From positions 40,419 through 104,418 of the forward strand of contig NZ_JAIUKZ010000013.1 in the NCBI RefSeq assembly GCF_020165985.1: a DNA stretch of 64,000 nt. Reading direction: 5' to 3'. Source of the DNA: Bacillus sp. RAR_GA_16 (GTDB lineage Bacteria > Bacillota > Bacilli > Bacillales > Guptibacillaceae). The notes beneath the pieces were generated by a model that saw nothing but the letters and a program-made list of their open reading frames with translations, made no database searches and was not told the DNA's origin. The position numbers were made by a program, and so were the translations under genes. Below, in pieces: positions 24,140-32,864 of the stretch; position 1 is the first letter of the stretch, and every line of letters starts with the position of its first letter.

Positions 24140-25315
24140 CCTGTACATTAAATAATGACCATATTGGATTGGCGTCCGAAAAACCGCTTCCCACTTCTCA
24201 TGAAGAAGCTGCCCATCTTGAAATAAGCCTCCTACATAATCAGAAATAAAATTACACTCTATGAAATACGGTTTGCCCTCTTTTGTTAGGCCAATATCGA
24301 AACCGAGATCAGCAAGATGAGGAAAGTGACGATCCAGAACGTTTGCGGTTTCGAGAGCTAAGAGGTGAATGTTGTTCACAAGTGTGGCATACGGAACAGT
24401 TGGATGCGAAAGTGGAGCAACCTCTTCAAAGGTGTACGTTTTTCCCCCCTGTGCGCCATTCGTTAAAAAGTCTCCGCCATTCGCCACCTTACACATGATT
24501 CCGGATACTTGAAATTCACCACTCTCATCCTTTTGCGTAGCAACCCGCAGATCAAATGGATGTCCTTTGTAATCCGCTAGCGGAATCATTTCCTGAATCA
24601 TATACGTCTGGCTCTGTACGCGACTCACTAAAACCGGGGGTAACTTCGATTTAACATCAACTTGCTTTAGCTCGCCCGCTTTTGTTTTATATGAAAGAAG
24701 CCATCCCCTCTTTTGTCGTTCCATTTTCATGGCGCCCATGCCAAATTCCCCGTAGCTTTTTTTCAAAATCAGCTGTTTGTACCGTGCCGCCATTTGATTT
24801 AAGTTCGCAATTGAAAACAGTTCTGTGTGTGGGAGATGTGGAGAAACGCTTGCATATTCAAGCAAAATGTTATGAACCTTGTGCTTTTCCACATCGTAAT
24901 TCGGAACATTATAAATCTGAGTACCTTCCTTCATTAACGCCTTAATATGCGTACGAAAAACAGGCAAATGATCCAGCACACGTGAATAAATCACTTTCGG
25001 AGCCGGAACTTCTTTTAAATGAAACGTCTTTTCCTCATACACGTAGGCTGACACGATCTCCTGCCCTGGCTTCACATCAAAGAAACGAAAATAACATAGC
25101 ATGAGGCCACGCTCTCTCGCTGCCCTCTCCCAAATCAGAAACATGCTCCGCGTGCCACCTTCCAGCCCTGGCATCGCTTCGTACGTGCTTTTTGGAAGTA
25201 TAATACCTAAATAACGATCGCTCACAAGGATCTTCCCCCTTCGCTTTACTTTATTGCGAATAGGGGCAACGAGGTGCCTGGTCCTGTGAAAATAGGCGAG
25301 ATCATTGCCGCTCAC
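24128..25315 (-). CDS. YheC/YheD-family ATP-grasp protein (YheC-like)
   Basis: A 395-residue protein, about 60 residues shorter than its neighbour at 21201 and only distantly similar. The N-terminal part contains LVSDRYLGIILP and VYEEKTFHLKEVPAPKVIY. The ATP-grasp part contains LILKKSYGEFGMGAMKM, YMIQEMIPLADY, FDLRVATQ, DLGFDIGLTKEGK and the metal motif FIECNFISDYVGG. The first 15 residues are basic and may be an over-extended start. It converges on the MurF-like gene and lies downstream of the MurE-like gene, separated by a terminator. Confidence 0.85.
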   Translation of the reverse strand: MSGNDLAYFHRTRHLVAPIRNKVKRRGKILVSDRYLGIILPKSTYEAMPGLEGGTRSMFLIWERAARERGLMLCYFRFFDVKPGQEIVSAYVYEEKTFHLKEVPAPKVIYSRVLDHLPVFRTHIKALMKEGTQIYNVPNYDVEKHKVHNILLEYASVSPHLPHTELFSIANLNQMAARYKQLILKKSYGEFGMGAMKMERQKRGWLLSYKTKAGELKQVDVKSKLPPVLVSRVQSQTYMIQEMIPLADYKGHPFDLRVATQKDESGEFQVSGIMCKVANGGDFLTNGAQGGKTYTFEEVAPLSHPTVPYATLVNNIHLLALETANVLDRHFPHLADLGFDIGLTKEGKPYFIECNFISDYVGGLFQDGQLLHEKWEAVFRTPIQYGHYLMYRKKD

Positions 25316-25439
25316 ACTTCCTTCTCTTGCCTTTCTTCAAGTAAAGCCCCCTTGCTGTTCCTTGTGCTGGTCTTTCTTTACAATACCATAATACGCCAAA
25401 AATCCGTTGCACTCATTTGTCCTTTTCTCCTTTCTAACA

Positions 25440-25492
25440 ATAAAAAAAAGATGAAGATCCCCCCAATCCATCTAAGGGAATCTCCATCCTTT
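25440..25492 (-). terminator. Terminator of the MurE-like gene
   Basis: On the minus strand GATGGAGATTCCC and GGGGGATCTTCATC pair imperfectly and are followed by eight U. Confidence 0.8.
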
Positions 25493-25499
25493 TGTTCGC

Positions 25500-27014
25500 T
25501 CAGCAAGGTTCTTTTATTTGAACTAAATCCATCGATCCATTCTCGAAGTAATCGTCAATGACAGCAAGTTCGGAATAAGGGACGCGCTCATCACCAATGA
25601 TTTGATATCCTCCAAATCCGATTCCTGTGAGAAGTACCACATCACCAGGTTCAGCTAAATCGAAGGCATGATGGATGCCTTCCTCTCGGTGTAAGCGTGA
25701 ATGGATATGCGGTGCAGAAGGGTTCTTAAACCCTTTTAGTACATCATCCACCACTTCCTGACGATTGGTGTGACCCGGCTGATCCACACTGACCACGATT
25801 TCATCCGCCATTCCATCAACCACTTGAGCCATTAACGGGCGCTTAGCTGGATCTCGCAGCCCTATGCCGGTAATCATCACAATCAATTTGCGGTAAGGTA
25901 CGTCGCGTACCGCTTCTAGCACATTCACAAGGGCATCCGGTGTATGCGCATAGTCGAGCACGATTTGATACGGGGCTTCATTCTCCACGATCTGAAAACG
26001 ACCTTCAGGGGATTTAATGCTAGCTACCACTGACAAAATCTCTTCGATTGAAAAGCCGATTTGATAACACGTTGCGATCGCAGCGAGGAGGTTAGCGACA
26101 TTATAGTCTCCTACGATTGGTGCGTCCACTTGATGATTTTTTTCAAAGGCTGAAAGAGTAAACGAAGTTCCATTTGTCGATGTCTGAATATCTTTCGCCT
26201 GGAGATCGCCTACACCAGACGTACCGTACGTGATAAGCGAACCACGAAAACGAGTGATGACATCTGGGGCCATTAAAGGATCGTCAATATTCACGACAGC
26301 GCGCTTTGCCTGATCGAATAACTTTAACTTCGCTTCTTTATACGCTTCCATTGTGCCATGGAATTCCAAATGTTCAGGTGTTAAATTCGTATGAACAGCA
26401 ACATCAAAATGAAGGCCGATTAATCGCTTCTGTTCAATGGCAATCGAAGTAGACTCAATCACCGCTGCCTTCATCTCCCGCTCTCGAAAGTAGGCGAGGA
26501 CACGATGAATGTCCGGAGCTTCCGGCGTTGTCGGAACGGTTTGTTTAAACGTTGTTTTCTTCTGATCATCCCAAATCCCAGCCGTTCCAATACAGCCTGT
26601 TCGGAAGGAAAGCGCATTAAGAAGAGAGTATGTAAAAGAGGATACAGTCGTTTTCCCGTTCGTTCCGGTTACCCCAATCGTTACTAGCGCTTCAGAAGGA
26701 GAATCATAAACAATTTTCGCGAGATCGGCTAATGCTTCCCGGCTATCATTCACACAAACGAAACTGATCGAGGGATACATCGCAGCATAGGTTTCTAATA
26801 GGGGTTCATTCGTTCCAACAATGATGCTGGCACCAAGGCGAATCGCGTCTTCTATAAAAACGTGCCCATCCACTTTCTCACCAGTCACACAAACAAAGGC
26901 TGCCGCTTCTTCAACATCACGAGAATCGTACACAACAGACGTCATGTGCTGACGGGAAGGTCCAAAATACTGGCCACGTAAGAGAGTTTCAATTCTAAAT
27001 TCGTTGTTGTTCAT
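25500..27014 (-). CDS. Mur-ligase family protein, MurE-like paralogue
   Basis: A 504-residue protein with the three MurE domains. These are the N-terminal FVCVTGEKVDGHVFIEDAI, the P-loop GVTGTNGKTTVSSFTY, central TNLTPEHLEFHGTMEAY with the following lysine of EAKLKLF, and the C-terminal domain VLDYAHTPDAL...GGYQIIGDERVPYSE. Canonical MurE enzymes carry DNPR (diaminopimelate) or a related motif (lysine) in the C-terminal domain. Here the equivalent stretch is SVDQPGHTNRQEV, so substrate choice probably differs. It is likely a paralogue of the housekeeping MurE, but I cannot see the rest of the genome. Either ATG near 27014 fits. Confidence 0.82.
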   Translation of the reverse strand: MNNNEFRIETLLRGQYFGPSRQHMTSVVYDSRDVEEAAAFVCVTGEKVDGHVFIEDAIRLGASIIVGTNEPLLETYAAMYPSISFVCVNDSREALADLAKIVYDSPSEALVTIGVTGTNGKTTVSSFTYSLLNALSFRTGCIGTAGIWDDQKKTTFKQTVPTTPEAPDIHRVLAYFREREMKAAVIESTSIAIEQKRLIGLHFDVAVHTNLTPEHLEFHGTMEAYKEAKLKLFDQAKRAVVNIDDPLMAPDVITRFRGSLITYGTSGVGDLQAKDIQTSTNGTSFTLSAFEKNHQVDAPIVGDYNVANLLAAIATCYQIGFSIEEILSVVASIKSPEGRFQIVENEAPYQIVLDYAHTPDALVNVLEAVRDVPYRKLIVMITGIGLRDPAKRPLMAQVVDGMADEIVVSVDQPGHTNRQEVVDDVLKGFKNPSAPHIHSRLHREEGIHHAFDLAEPGDVVLLTGIGFGGYQIIGDERVPYSELAVIDDYFENGSMDLVQIKEPC

Positions 27015-27283
27015 TTAACCACCCTTTTTATCTAAATATCGCTTTAATAAAATAAAGCGAATCGAATAGTGGTAAAATTCCCAACATTCCCGAGGTGTAA
27101 ACCTTTTAAACGTGCTGAATAGGTTTTCAACTGTTTTTCTGTGTGAGATAAGGTGACATGCGCTGTGAACGCTACGTTCATTGAGAAGATACACGAGAAC
27201 CCATTTTCGCGGAAAAAACGAAAATATCGCGGAATTATACCGGATTGGTCGTTTGTTAATAGGTAGAGTGCAGCGAATAATGC

Positions 27284-27325
27284 TAAAAAAGAGCCCGCCA
27301 CCTCGAATGTGAGGGTAGCGGACTT
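27284..27325 (-). terminator. Terminator of the sodium:solute symporter gene
   Basis: Minus-strand stem GTCCGCTACCCTC / GAGGTGGCGGGCTC followed by six U. The rest of 27015-27365 shows no convincing gene; the open frame covering it includes this stem. Confidence 0.88.
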
Positions 27326-27365
27326 CTTTTTCACCGATCAGCCGGTGAAAATGTCTAGCTTTACC

Positions 27366-29189
27366 TTATAGATCCTTCTCAGAAAAGTAATTCACCTGAG
27401 GTTGCTGCGTCTGACCGCCAACCTCTCTTCCTTTTTCTTTCACAGCATTCTTCGCTCTTCGAACTGCATGACCGTACTTCCGTTCCCAGCTTTTAGTTGC
27501 AGCGGCAAACGCAATCAGTGTGACGACCGCGAGCGCTCCTGTCGCTGGTAAGAATGATGGCGAGATCATTCCGTCCGCATACGCAACGCCAATTGGCGAG
27601 AAGAGAAGATACGTTTCGCAAATGCTTGCGATGAGTAGAATACCTGCAGGCACGCTGTACTTCCACGGCGTCATGTTCACTTTAGACGCTTTCGGGAAAA
27701 TATAGGCTTTCTCTTGTGGCTTCCAATAAGCAATTCCAAACATAATGGCCACTTCCGCTACGAATAGAATGCCGTAAATATGAATGAAATGGATGTTCAG
27801 CGGAATGTTAAAGAGCTGTTCCGTGCCCCATACCATCATATAGTAAGCCACCACATGGAAAATGATTGCCACTTTCGCGGCTAGTGCCGGTACTTTTTTC
27901 GATAGAATACCGATCAGCACAACGGCCACGATCGGAATGTTGAAAAAGCCAGTAAACTTACGGATCAAATCCCATAACCCATTTGGTGCATACATGAGCA
28001 TAGGTGATACAAAGAATGTCACAATGGCAATGATCGAACCGAACCATTTACTTGCGGTGATGAGCTGTTCATCTGTCGCATCTTTTTTCATTGCCGGTTT
28101 GTAAATATCGAGTGCAAACATCGTCGAAGCACTGTTTAATAGTGAATTATATGAACTTAATACGGCACCTAGCAAGACAGCAAGGAAAAAGCCAGATAAG
28201 TAGGATGGAAGCACGTTCATCACAAGCGTTGGATACGCGAGGTCAACCGACTTCAGCTCTCCACTATACAGATGAAACGCGATAACTCCTGGTACCATCA
28301 TAAAAATGGGGATCAGCAGTTTAAAGAATCCTGAGAAAATAACCCCTTTTTGCCCTTCTTTTAAACTTTGTGCGCCTAATGTACGCTGAATAACATACTG
28401 GTTCGTTGCCCAATAGAACATATTCGCAATGATCAGCCCTGTAAAAATCGTCCCGAATGGAACAGAATCTTCCGGACCACCAATCGCATTAAGCTTTTCT
28501 GGATTGGTTGTTGTGATGGTTTTGACACCATCTAGAAAAGCACCATTTCCAAGTGCGATCAGTCCAAGGATTGGAACAAGCGCACCGACGATGAGTAACC
28601 CAATCCCGTTTATCGTATCGGAAACGGCAACTGCTTTTAAACCACCGAAAATGGCATAAACCGCGCCGATAATGCCGATTCCCCAAATGACGACCCAGAT
28701 TGATTGAGTATATGTAATGTTTAAAATATCCGGTACATCAAACAGCTTAAGCACCGCAAGTGCACCAGAATAAAGCATAGAAGGAATCGTTACCAGAACG
28801 TACCCAACCATAAACAATACAACGGTATAGCGTCTTACCCCTTCGTCAAATCGTTTACTCAGAAACTCCGGAAGTGTCGTAATGGACATGTTCAAATATT
28901 TTGGAAGCAAGTAAAGTCCCATCAGGACAACCGCTACCCCTGCCGTTACTTCCCAGGCCATATTTGACAGGTTCGTCCGAAACGCCTGACCGTTCAACCC
29001 GACCAGCTGCTCAGCTGACAGGTTCGTTAACAAAAGAGAGCCGGCAATAAACCCACCGCTTAGTCCTCTTCCTGCAAGAAAATACCCATCGGAACCGCTC
29101 GTGGTTCCTTTCGTTTTCCGATAAGCTATGTATCCAACAAGCACCATGAATGCTATACAAGATAGCAATGTAAACCAAAGTGATTGCAT
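27366..29189 (-). CDS. Sodium:solute symporter family protein (SSF, sugar-type)
   Basis: A 607-residue membrane protein with about 14 helices of the SSF/LeuT fold. Family motifs are YFLAGRGLSGGFIAGSLLLT and, later, VLLGAVLSSYNSLLNSAST with the Na2-site serines. AIFGGLKAVAVSDTINGIG is typical of the SglT/galactoside-sugar branch. It imports a solute with Na+. The hydrophilic C-terminus of about 45 residues ends in VNYFSEKDL. It is transcribed alone, between two terminators. The substrate is unknown; a sugar is likely from the family. Confidence 0.85.
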   Translation of the reverse strand: MQSLWFTLLSCIAFMVLVGYIAYRKTKGTTSGSDGYFLAGRGLSGGFIAGSLLLTNLSAEQLVGLNGQAFRTNLSNMAWEVTAGVAVVLMGLYLLPKYLNMSITTLPEFLSKRFDEGVRRYTVVLFMVGYVLVTIPSMLYSGALAVLKLFDVPDILNITYTQSIWVVIWGIGIIGAVYAIFGGLKAVAVSDTINGIGLLIVGALVPILGLIALGNGAFLDGVKTITTTNPEKLNAIGGPEDSVPFGTIFTGLIIANMFYWATNQYVIQRTLGAQSLKEGQKGVIFSGFFKLLIPIFMMVPGVIAFHLYSGELKSVDLAYPTLVMNVLPSYLSGFFLAVLLGAVLSSYNSLLNSASTMFALDIYKPAMKKDATDEQLITASKWFGSIIAIVTFFVSPMLMYAPNGLWDLIRKFTGFFNIPIVAVVLIGILSKKVPALAAKVAIIFHVVAYYMMVWGTEQLFNIPLNIHFIHIYGILFVAEVAIMFGIAYWKPQEKAYIFPKASKVNMTPWKYSVPAGILLIASICETYLLFSPIGVAYADGMISPSFLPATGALAVVTLIAFAAATKSWERKYGHAVRRAKNAVKEKGREVGGQTQQPQVNYFSEKDL

Positions 29190-29359
29190 CTTGACTCCTC
29201 CTCTACCCTATGAAAAATAATTTCTCGATTTATTGTAGTAGGAGGAATAACCTTTTTTCATAAGCAGTAAACATTTTTTTGAAATGAAGTCTAAAAAAAG
29301 GTGAAAGTTAGTAGAAAAGACACGGAGATTGGAAGGAATTCTCCCAGAGTTTTAATCGT

Positions 29360-29390
29360 AAACAAGGACTGCCAATTACGCAGTCCCTTG
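29360..29390 (-). terminator. Hairpin after the nuclease-like gene
   Basis: CAAGGACTGC and GCAGTCCCTTG pair with a 7-nt loop. The U tract on the minus strand is short (TTTAC). Confidence 0.6.
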
Positions 29391-29401
29391 TCCCAGACAA
29401 A

Positions 29402-30592
29402 TTATTTTTTTACAAGCTGATCGACCTTTTCTGTCATCCAATGAAAAGCCCGAGCCGCGATCAGCTGTTCAAAATCATCCTCTAGCTCCTGCATACAATT
29501 CTTAAAGATCTCTACGAAATCACGCCAGTAAAAGACGGTTACCCCCTGAACGTTTGAAAAGCGATTCTCAAACGGCTGACCTTTCTCTGTCAGTTCTCTA
29601 CTATAAGTTTCGACCGCTGAAACACCTTTCGTCGAAATCACATCATCTAGAATCAGGAGGGAAAAGTAAAAATCTTTTCCTTTTGCATAATGGGACCCGA
29701 CGTCAAGATTTCGTAGAACCTGGTTTCTCTCCTGACCATGCGTCGTTCCAGTGGAAATGTCTGATTTGAACTTTGCTTCAATGAACCAGACGAAAGCGTC
29801 ACTCTCTAAGATGACATCCACTTCCGTTGCACCTTCTGCCTGTTGGTCCCCTCGTAGCGGTGGTCGAATCGATTCCCAGAGCTTGATCGTTAAATTGTGA
29901 GGGACGTCGTTAGGGAGGATTTGTTTTTTAAGATTAAACGTTGTCTGATCAATCCCTTTTGAAATTAGTTCAGTATACCAGTACGCTGGATTGATTTGCT
30001 GAAGCGATTTAAACACATTCCACGTGATGGCGTCTTCACTATTTTCACTTCTTAAATGCTTTGTTTTCATACTTCTCATAGCGGGTAAAATGGGATTGTA
30101 CTTATCCAGTAGCAAATTGTCCCTGAAGTCATCGTATTCGAAGACACCGGTTTTTGAAAGAGTGCCATTTTTCGTGATCACTTGATCACCGGAGATAAAA
30201 TCTTCAAATGAAAAGTACTGGTGACCTGGCGTGTTCGGTGTCACTTTTGGTCGGTGAGATAATGGGATTTCGAGGTCAAGAATCCAAAACATATAGGCTT
30301 GTCCTGGTTTTTCAAAACCAAATCCTTTTTTTCGATCCTGGATGTAAGAAAGAATTCTTTCCTGAGTGTGTGAGTCGAAACGTGTGAGGTCTGCTGATGT
30401 AGGATGATAGGGAGGCATAAGTACCAGGCGATCACGGACGGTGTAGATCGTTTCAATAAATCCACCTGTTTCACGAAAAGCGACATACGGTGTTTCTTTG
30501 TAGAGATAATGACTAGGAAACGCATGGATCATGTGCTCATAAATGATCTTACATGTGCCACTTGCCGGGAGGGTTAACAGATTTTGATTCAT
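29402..30592 (-). CDS. Uncharacterised protein with a PD-(D/E)XK nuclease-like motif
   Basis: A 396-residue soluble protein I do not recognise by name. The region near 258-285 reads GATEVDVILES followed by FVWFIEAKFKSDI. An acidic residue, a short beta-hairpin and E-A-K are the core of PD-(D/E)XK nucleases (restriction enzymes, Holliday resolvases, VSR-like). A conserved-looking LWESIRPPLRGDQ precedes it. No methylase, helicase or toxin partner lies beside it, and it has its own terminator. It could be a solitary restriction-like or repair nuclease. Fold assignment is inferred from one motif. A pair of identical TATACAATTAAA sites lies upstream at 30637 and 30741. Confidence 0.5.
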   Translation of the reverse strand: MNQNLLTLPASGTCKIIYEHMIHAFPSHYLYKETPYVAFRETGGFIETIYTVRDRLVLMPPYHPTSADLTRFDSHTQERILSYIQDRKKGFGFEKPGQAYMFWILDLEIPLSHRPKVTPNTPGHQYFSFEDFISGDQVITKNGTLSKTGVFEYDDFRDNLLLDKYNPILPAMRSMKTKHLRSENSEDAITWNVFKSLQQINPAYWYTELISKGIDQTTFNLKKQILPNDVPHNLTIKLWESIRPPLRGDQQAEGATEVDVILESDAFVWFIEAKFKSDISTGTTHGQERNQVLRNLDVGSHYAKGKDFYFSLLILDDVISTKGVSAVETYSRELTEKGQPFENRFSNVQGVTVFYWRDFVEIFKNCMQELEDDFEQLIAARAFHWMTEKVDQLVKK

Positions 30593-30824
30593 CTCATCAC
30601 CACTTCCATTTAATGTATGCTACATGATTAATTGTACTATACAATTAAAAGATTGAAAGTAACTCTTAAATAAAAGAAACATACCCCATCCTCTTTTTTT
30701 ACTAATTTCCCAAATCCACATTGTAAGGTTATTTCCAATAATTATACAATTAAAGTATCTAAATAGTTGGATAAACCTGAAGGGAGAAGTAACTAAAGAA
30801 GCAAACCATTAAAGAGGTGAATCG

Positions 30825-31052
30825 ATGTACTCATCAGGGATGAGCACTTTCGACTTTGTCCTTTATATCGCTTTCATCATGTTATGTTTTGGGGTAAAAA
30901 TCTATCGTGAACGGATGAAGGAGCAAAAAAACGAGATCAATCAGTTGAAAGCGGAAAATGAAAAGTTGAAAGAAGCGGTGATCTTTTATCATGAACAAAA
31001 CGATCAATCTGGTTTGAAAAGAGAGAGATCTATTTCAGACGAATCATTTTAG
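30825..31052 (+). CDS. Small membrane protein with coiled-coil tail
   Basis: A 75-residue protein. One transmembrane helix (about 8-26) is followed by a strongly charged heptad-rich segment (QKNEINQLKAENEKLKEAVI), likely a cytoplasmic or extracellular coiled coil. The ribosome binding site is AAAGAGGTG. It is followed closely by a hairpin terminator. It resembles small septation- or spore-related Bacillus proteins only in architecture; no function can be assigned. Confidence 0.65.
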   Translation: MYSSGMSTFDFVLYIAFIMLCFGVKIYRERMKEQKNEINQLKAENEKLKEAVIFYHEQNDQSGLKRERSISDESF

Positions 31053-31083
31053 ACCCATCTCGGATTAAGAGCATGGGTCTAAT
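31046..31083 (+). terminator. Hairpin after the small membrane protein gene
   Basis: TTAGACCCAT and ATGGGTCTAA pair over a 15-nt loop. The T tract is poor, so efficiency is uncertain. Confidence 0.6.
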
Positions 31084-31098
31084 GATTGAAATATTAAC

Positions 31099-32277
31099 CT
31101 ACTTAAACCGAACCCATTCCACTTCCATCAACGCTTCATTTATTGTAAATTCCAGCTGGTGGGGCTGATCGCCATATGGCGTTTTTACTGTTACTTCCCA
31201 TCTCTGACCATTTTGATTGATAGCTACATCAGGTGTTCCTGTTAATACCTTAAAGTATGTCTCCTTGCTTACTTTTTCCTTATTCCCGCCTTTAGTTAAG
31301 AAGTATTCTCCATTTTTCTCAAGTCCGAGTTCATCTCCGGTGTGATTGATTAGCCAGCTCTTGATTTCAGATGATTGCTGTTGCGCGATATCAAGAACGT
31401 TATCTTCCGTAATTGGAGGCATTCTCTCTAACACATCAAAAAGAAAATATGCTCGATAATCACAGTCACCATCGCATATATCGACGACGACGGGATCAGT
31501 CGGTAATTCATTTTCCCCCACTTTTCTCTTACCAGCCGTATCAATGCGATAAGAATCCTCATCCATTTGAGGATAACTCGTTCTCTGCCCACTAGAAGAT
31601 AAATAGTACGTATCCACACCCTCTTCATTTAGCATAGGTTTCTTAATCAAATCAATCTGATTGAAGAAAAACTCCCCTTCTGTCACGGTTTCTGAAGTAA
31701 ATGGGAAAGCGTCCCCTTCAACCTTTATACGTTCTACAATAAATTCCTTATCTTCATGAGAGAGGGTAACATCATAATGAATTTTTTCACGCGTTGCATT
31801 CTCTTCTACGTACATATCTAAGTCTTCAATCTCTCCTTCATCACTAATCGCCATATCGAAAGCAAGGACCTTGACCGAATTTTCTTTATTCCCTAGTTTG
31901 CTATGTATGTTCTCCCATTCTTTCGCAAGGCTGCCTTCATAGAAGTTAGGGTTCAGTACCGTAATTTCTTTTGGCTGCTCATATATGTAGTTTTGTACCC
32001 ATGGGACGATTGTTGACACTAGGAAGATCACTAAACCTAAATAAACCGCACGCTTCTTCGCCTTTGCATTTACTTTTATATTTCTGAAGAATAATAAATA
32101 AATGAGGAAACCAAGCGGTAACTTCCATTCATTAAACTGAAATGAAAAACCACCGAGAATCGTATAGCCGATGAGTTTCCACATTAAAGAAGGCTCCAAT
32201 TCATCTGATTTCCGGTAAATTAAGATTGTGAGAATTAAAATAACGAGGTAGAAAAACACCCCTATCATATTGTTCAT
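31099..32277 (-). CDS. Multi-domain membrane-anchored hypothetical protein
   Basis: A protein of about 392 residues. The first 90 residues contain three or four hydrophobic helices (for example MIGVFFYLVILILTILIY). The remaining roughly 300 are hydrophilic and acidic, predicted outside the membrane, with a repeated YFLTKGGNKEKVSKETYFKV region at the C-terminus. I moved the start to ATG 32277, behind GAAGGAGTG. The longer frame would translate part of a dispersed repeat. I do not recognise the family. No enzyme motif is visible. Confidence 0.65.
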   Translation of the reverse strand: MNNMIGVFFYLVILILTILIYRKSDELEPSLMWKLIGYTILGGFSFQFNEWKLPLGFLIYLLFFRNIKVNAKAKKRAVYLGLVIFLVSTIVPWVQNYIYEQPKEITVLNPNFYEGSLAKEWENIHSKLGNKENSVKVLAFDMAISDEGEIEDLDMYVEENATREKIHYDVTLSHEDKEFIVERIKVEGDAFPFTSETVTEGEFFFNQIDLIKKPMLNEEGVDTYYLSSSGQRTSYPQMDEDSYRIDTAGKRKVGENELPTDPVVVDICDGDCDYRAYFLFDVLERMPPITEDNVLDIAQQQSSEIKSWLINHTGDELGLEKNGEYFLTKGGNKEKVSKETYFKVLTGTPDVAINQNGQRWEVTVKTPYGDQPHQLEFTINEALMEVEWVRFK

Positions 32278-32299
32278 CGTTTCACTCCTTCGTTGAGCA

Positions 32300-32339
32300 G
32301 TGCCTGTCACCACCCGATTTCAGTCGAACATTGTCGAAT
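32300..32339 (-). repeat. Dispersed GTGCCTGTCACC repeat, copy 2
   Basis: GTGCCTGTCACCACCCGATT, then GTCGAACATTGTCGAAT. It lies 23 bp upstream of the start codon of the preceding gene, so it is part of that gene's leader or promoter. Confidence 0.75.
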
Positions 32340-32377
32340 ATGTTCACCCTAATCTCCTTGATCCTTTTCAACGCTAT

Positions 32378-32406
32378 TTGTGCTCTCCTTTTAACTCCAC
32401 TATAAT
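32378..32406 (+). promoter_or_regulatory. Sigma-A-like promoter of the small membrane gene
   Basis: TTGTGC (32378-32383), 17 bp, TATAAT (32401-32406), followed 40 bp later by the start codon with AAAGGAGAACG as ribosome binding site. Confidence 0.6.
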
Positions 32407-32445
32407 GAAGGACAGGCAGCGTAACAGACGAGAAAGGAGAACGAA

Positions 32446-32749
32446 ATGTTTAGCACCTACCGCTCAAAGAGAACGACGTGGAGAACAGGTTTCTTCATCT
32501 TTATTAGCATTCTAACAACTTTCGCTATGTTTCTGATCGATTCCGGTATCTTCTCGCTCCGGTGAATCAGCCGCATTATCTATCATGATTTTCATCCTTG
32601 TCGGTTGTTTACTATCCATTTTATTCGCATTTGTTGTTTACCGAACGAGTGATGAGAAAAAGGGATGGGCGACAATCGGACTGCTCTTCACGCTTTTCAA
32701 CGTTTCTGTAACCGTTTACTTCATATGGGTCGGAATTAGCCTCGTTTAA
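32446..32749 (+). pseudogene. Small three-helix membrane protein, +1 frameshift
   Basis: ATG 32446 opens a frame that stops after 39 codons. A second frame then continues through two more transmembrane helices to TAA at 32749. The break coincides with GATTC at 32539-32543. Removing one base (GATC) gives FLIDPVSSRSGESAALS and one continuous protein of about 100 residues with three hydrophobic helices (around 15-35, 52-73 and 82-99). A good promoter and ribosome binding site precede it. I do not recognise the family. It is too short in either frame to appear as a full gene without this correction. Confidence 0.7.
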
Positions 32750-32781
32750 ACGGCATCCCTACAATACCGTACCATTTTAAG

Positions 32782-32838
32782 AATAAAAAAACAGGCCTTG
32801 ATTCCTCCTCGAACGAGGTATCAAAGCCATTTTTTTAT
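32782..32838. terminator. Bidirectional terminator
   Basis: AACAGGCCTTGATTCCTC and GAGGTATCAAAGCCATTT pair with A and T tracts on both sides. It serves the small membrane gene (plus) and the esterase gene (minus). Confidence 0.85.
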
Positions 32839-32864
32839 GGAAATAAAGCCCCTTATCAACAAAC

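Noticed and set aside
27044..27334. 96-codon minus-strand frame as a gene
   Set aside because: Its first codons are the terminator stem of the symporter gene, there is no ribosome binding site, and the composition is not protein-like.
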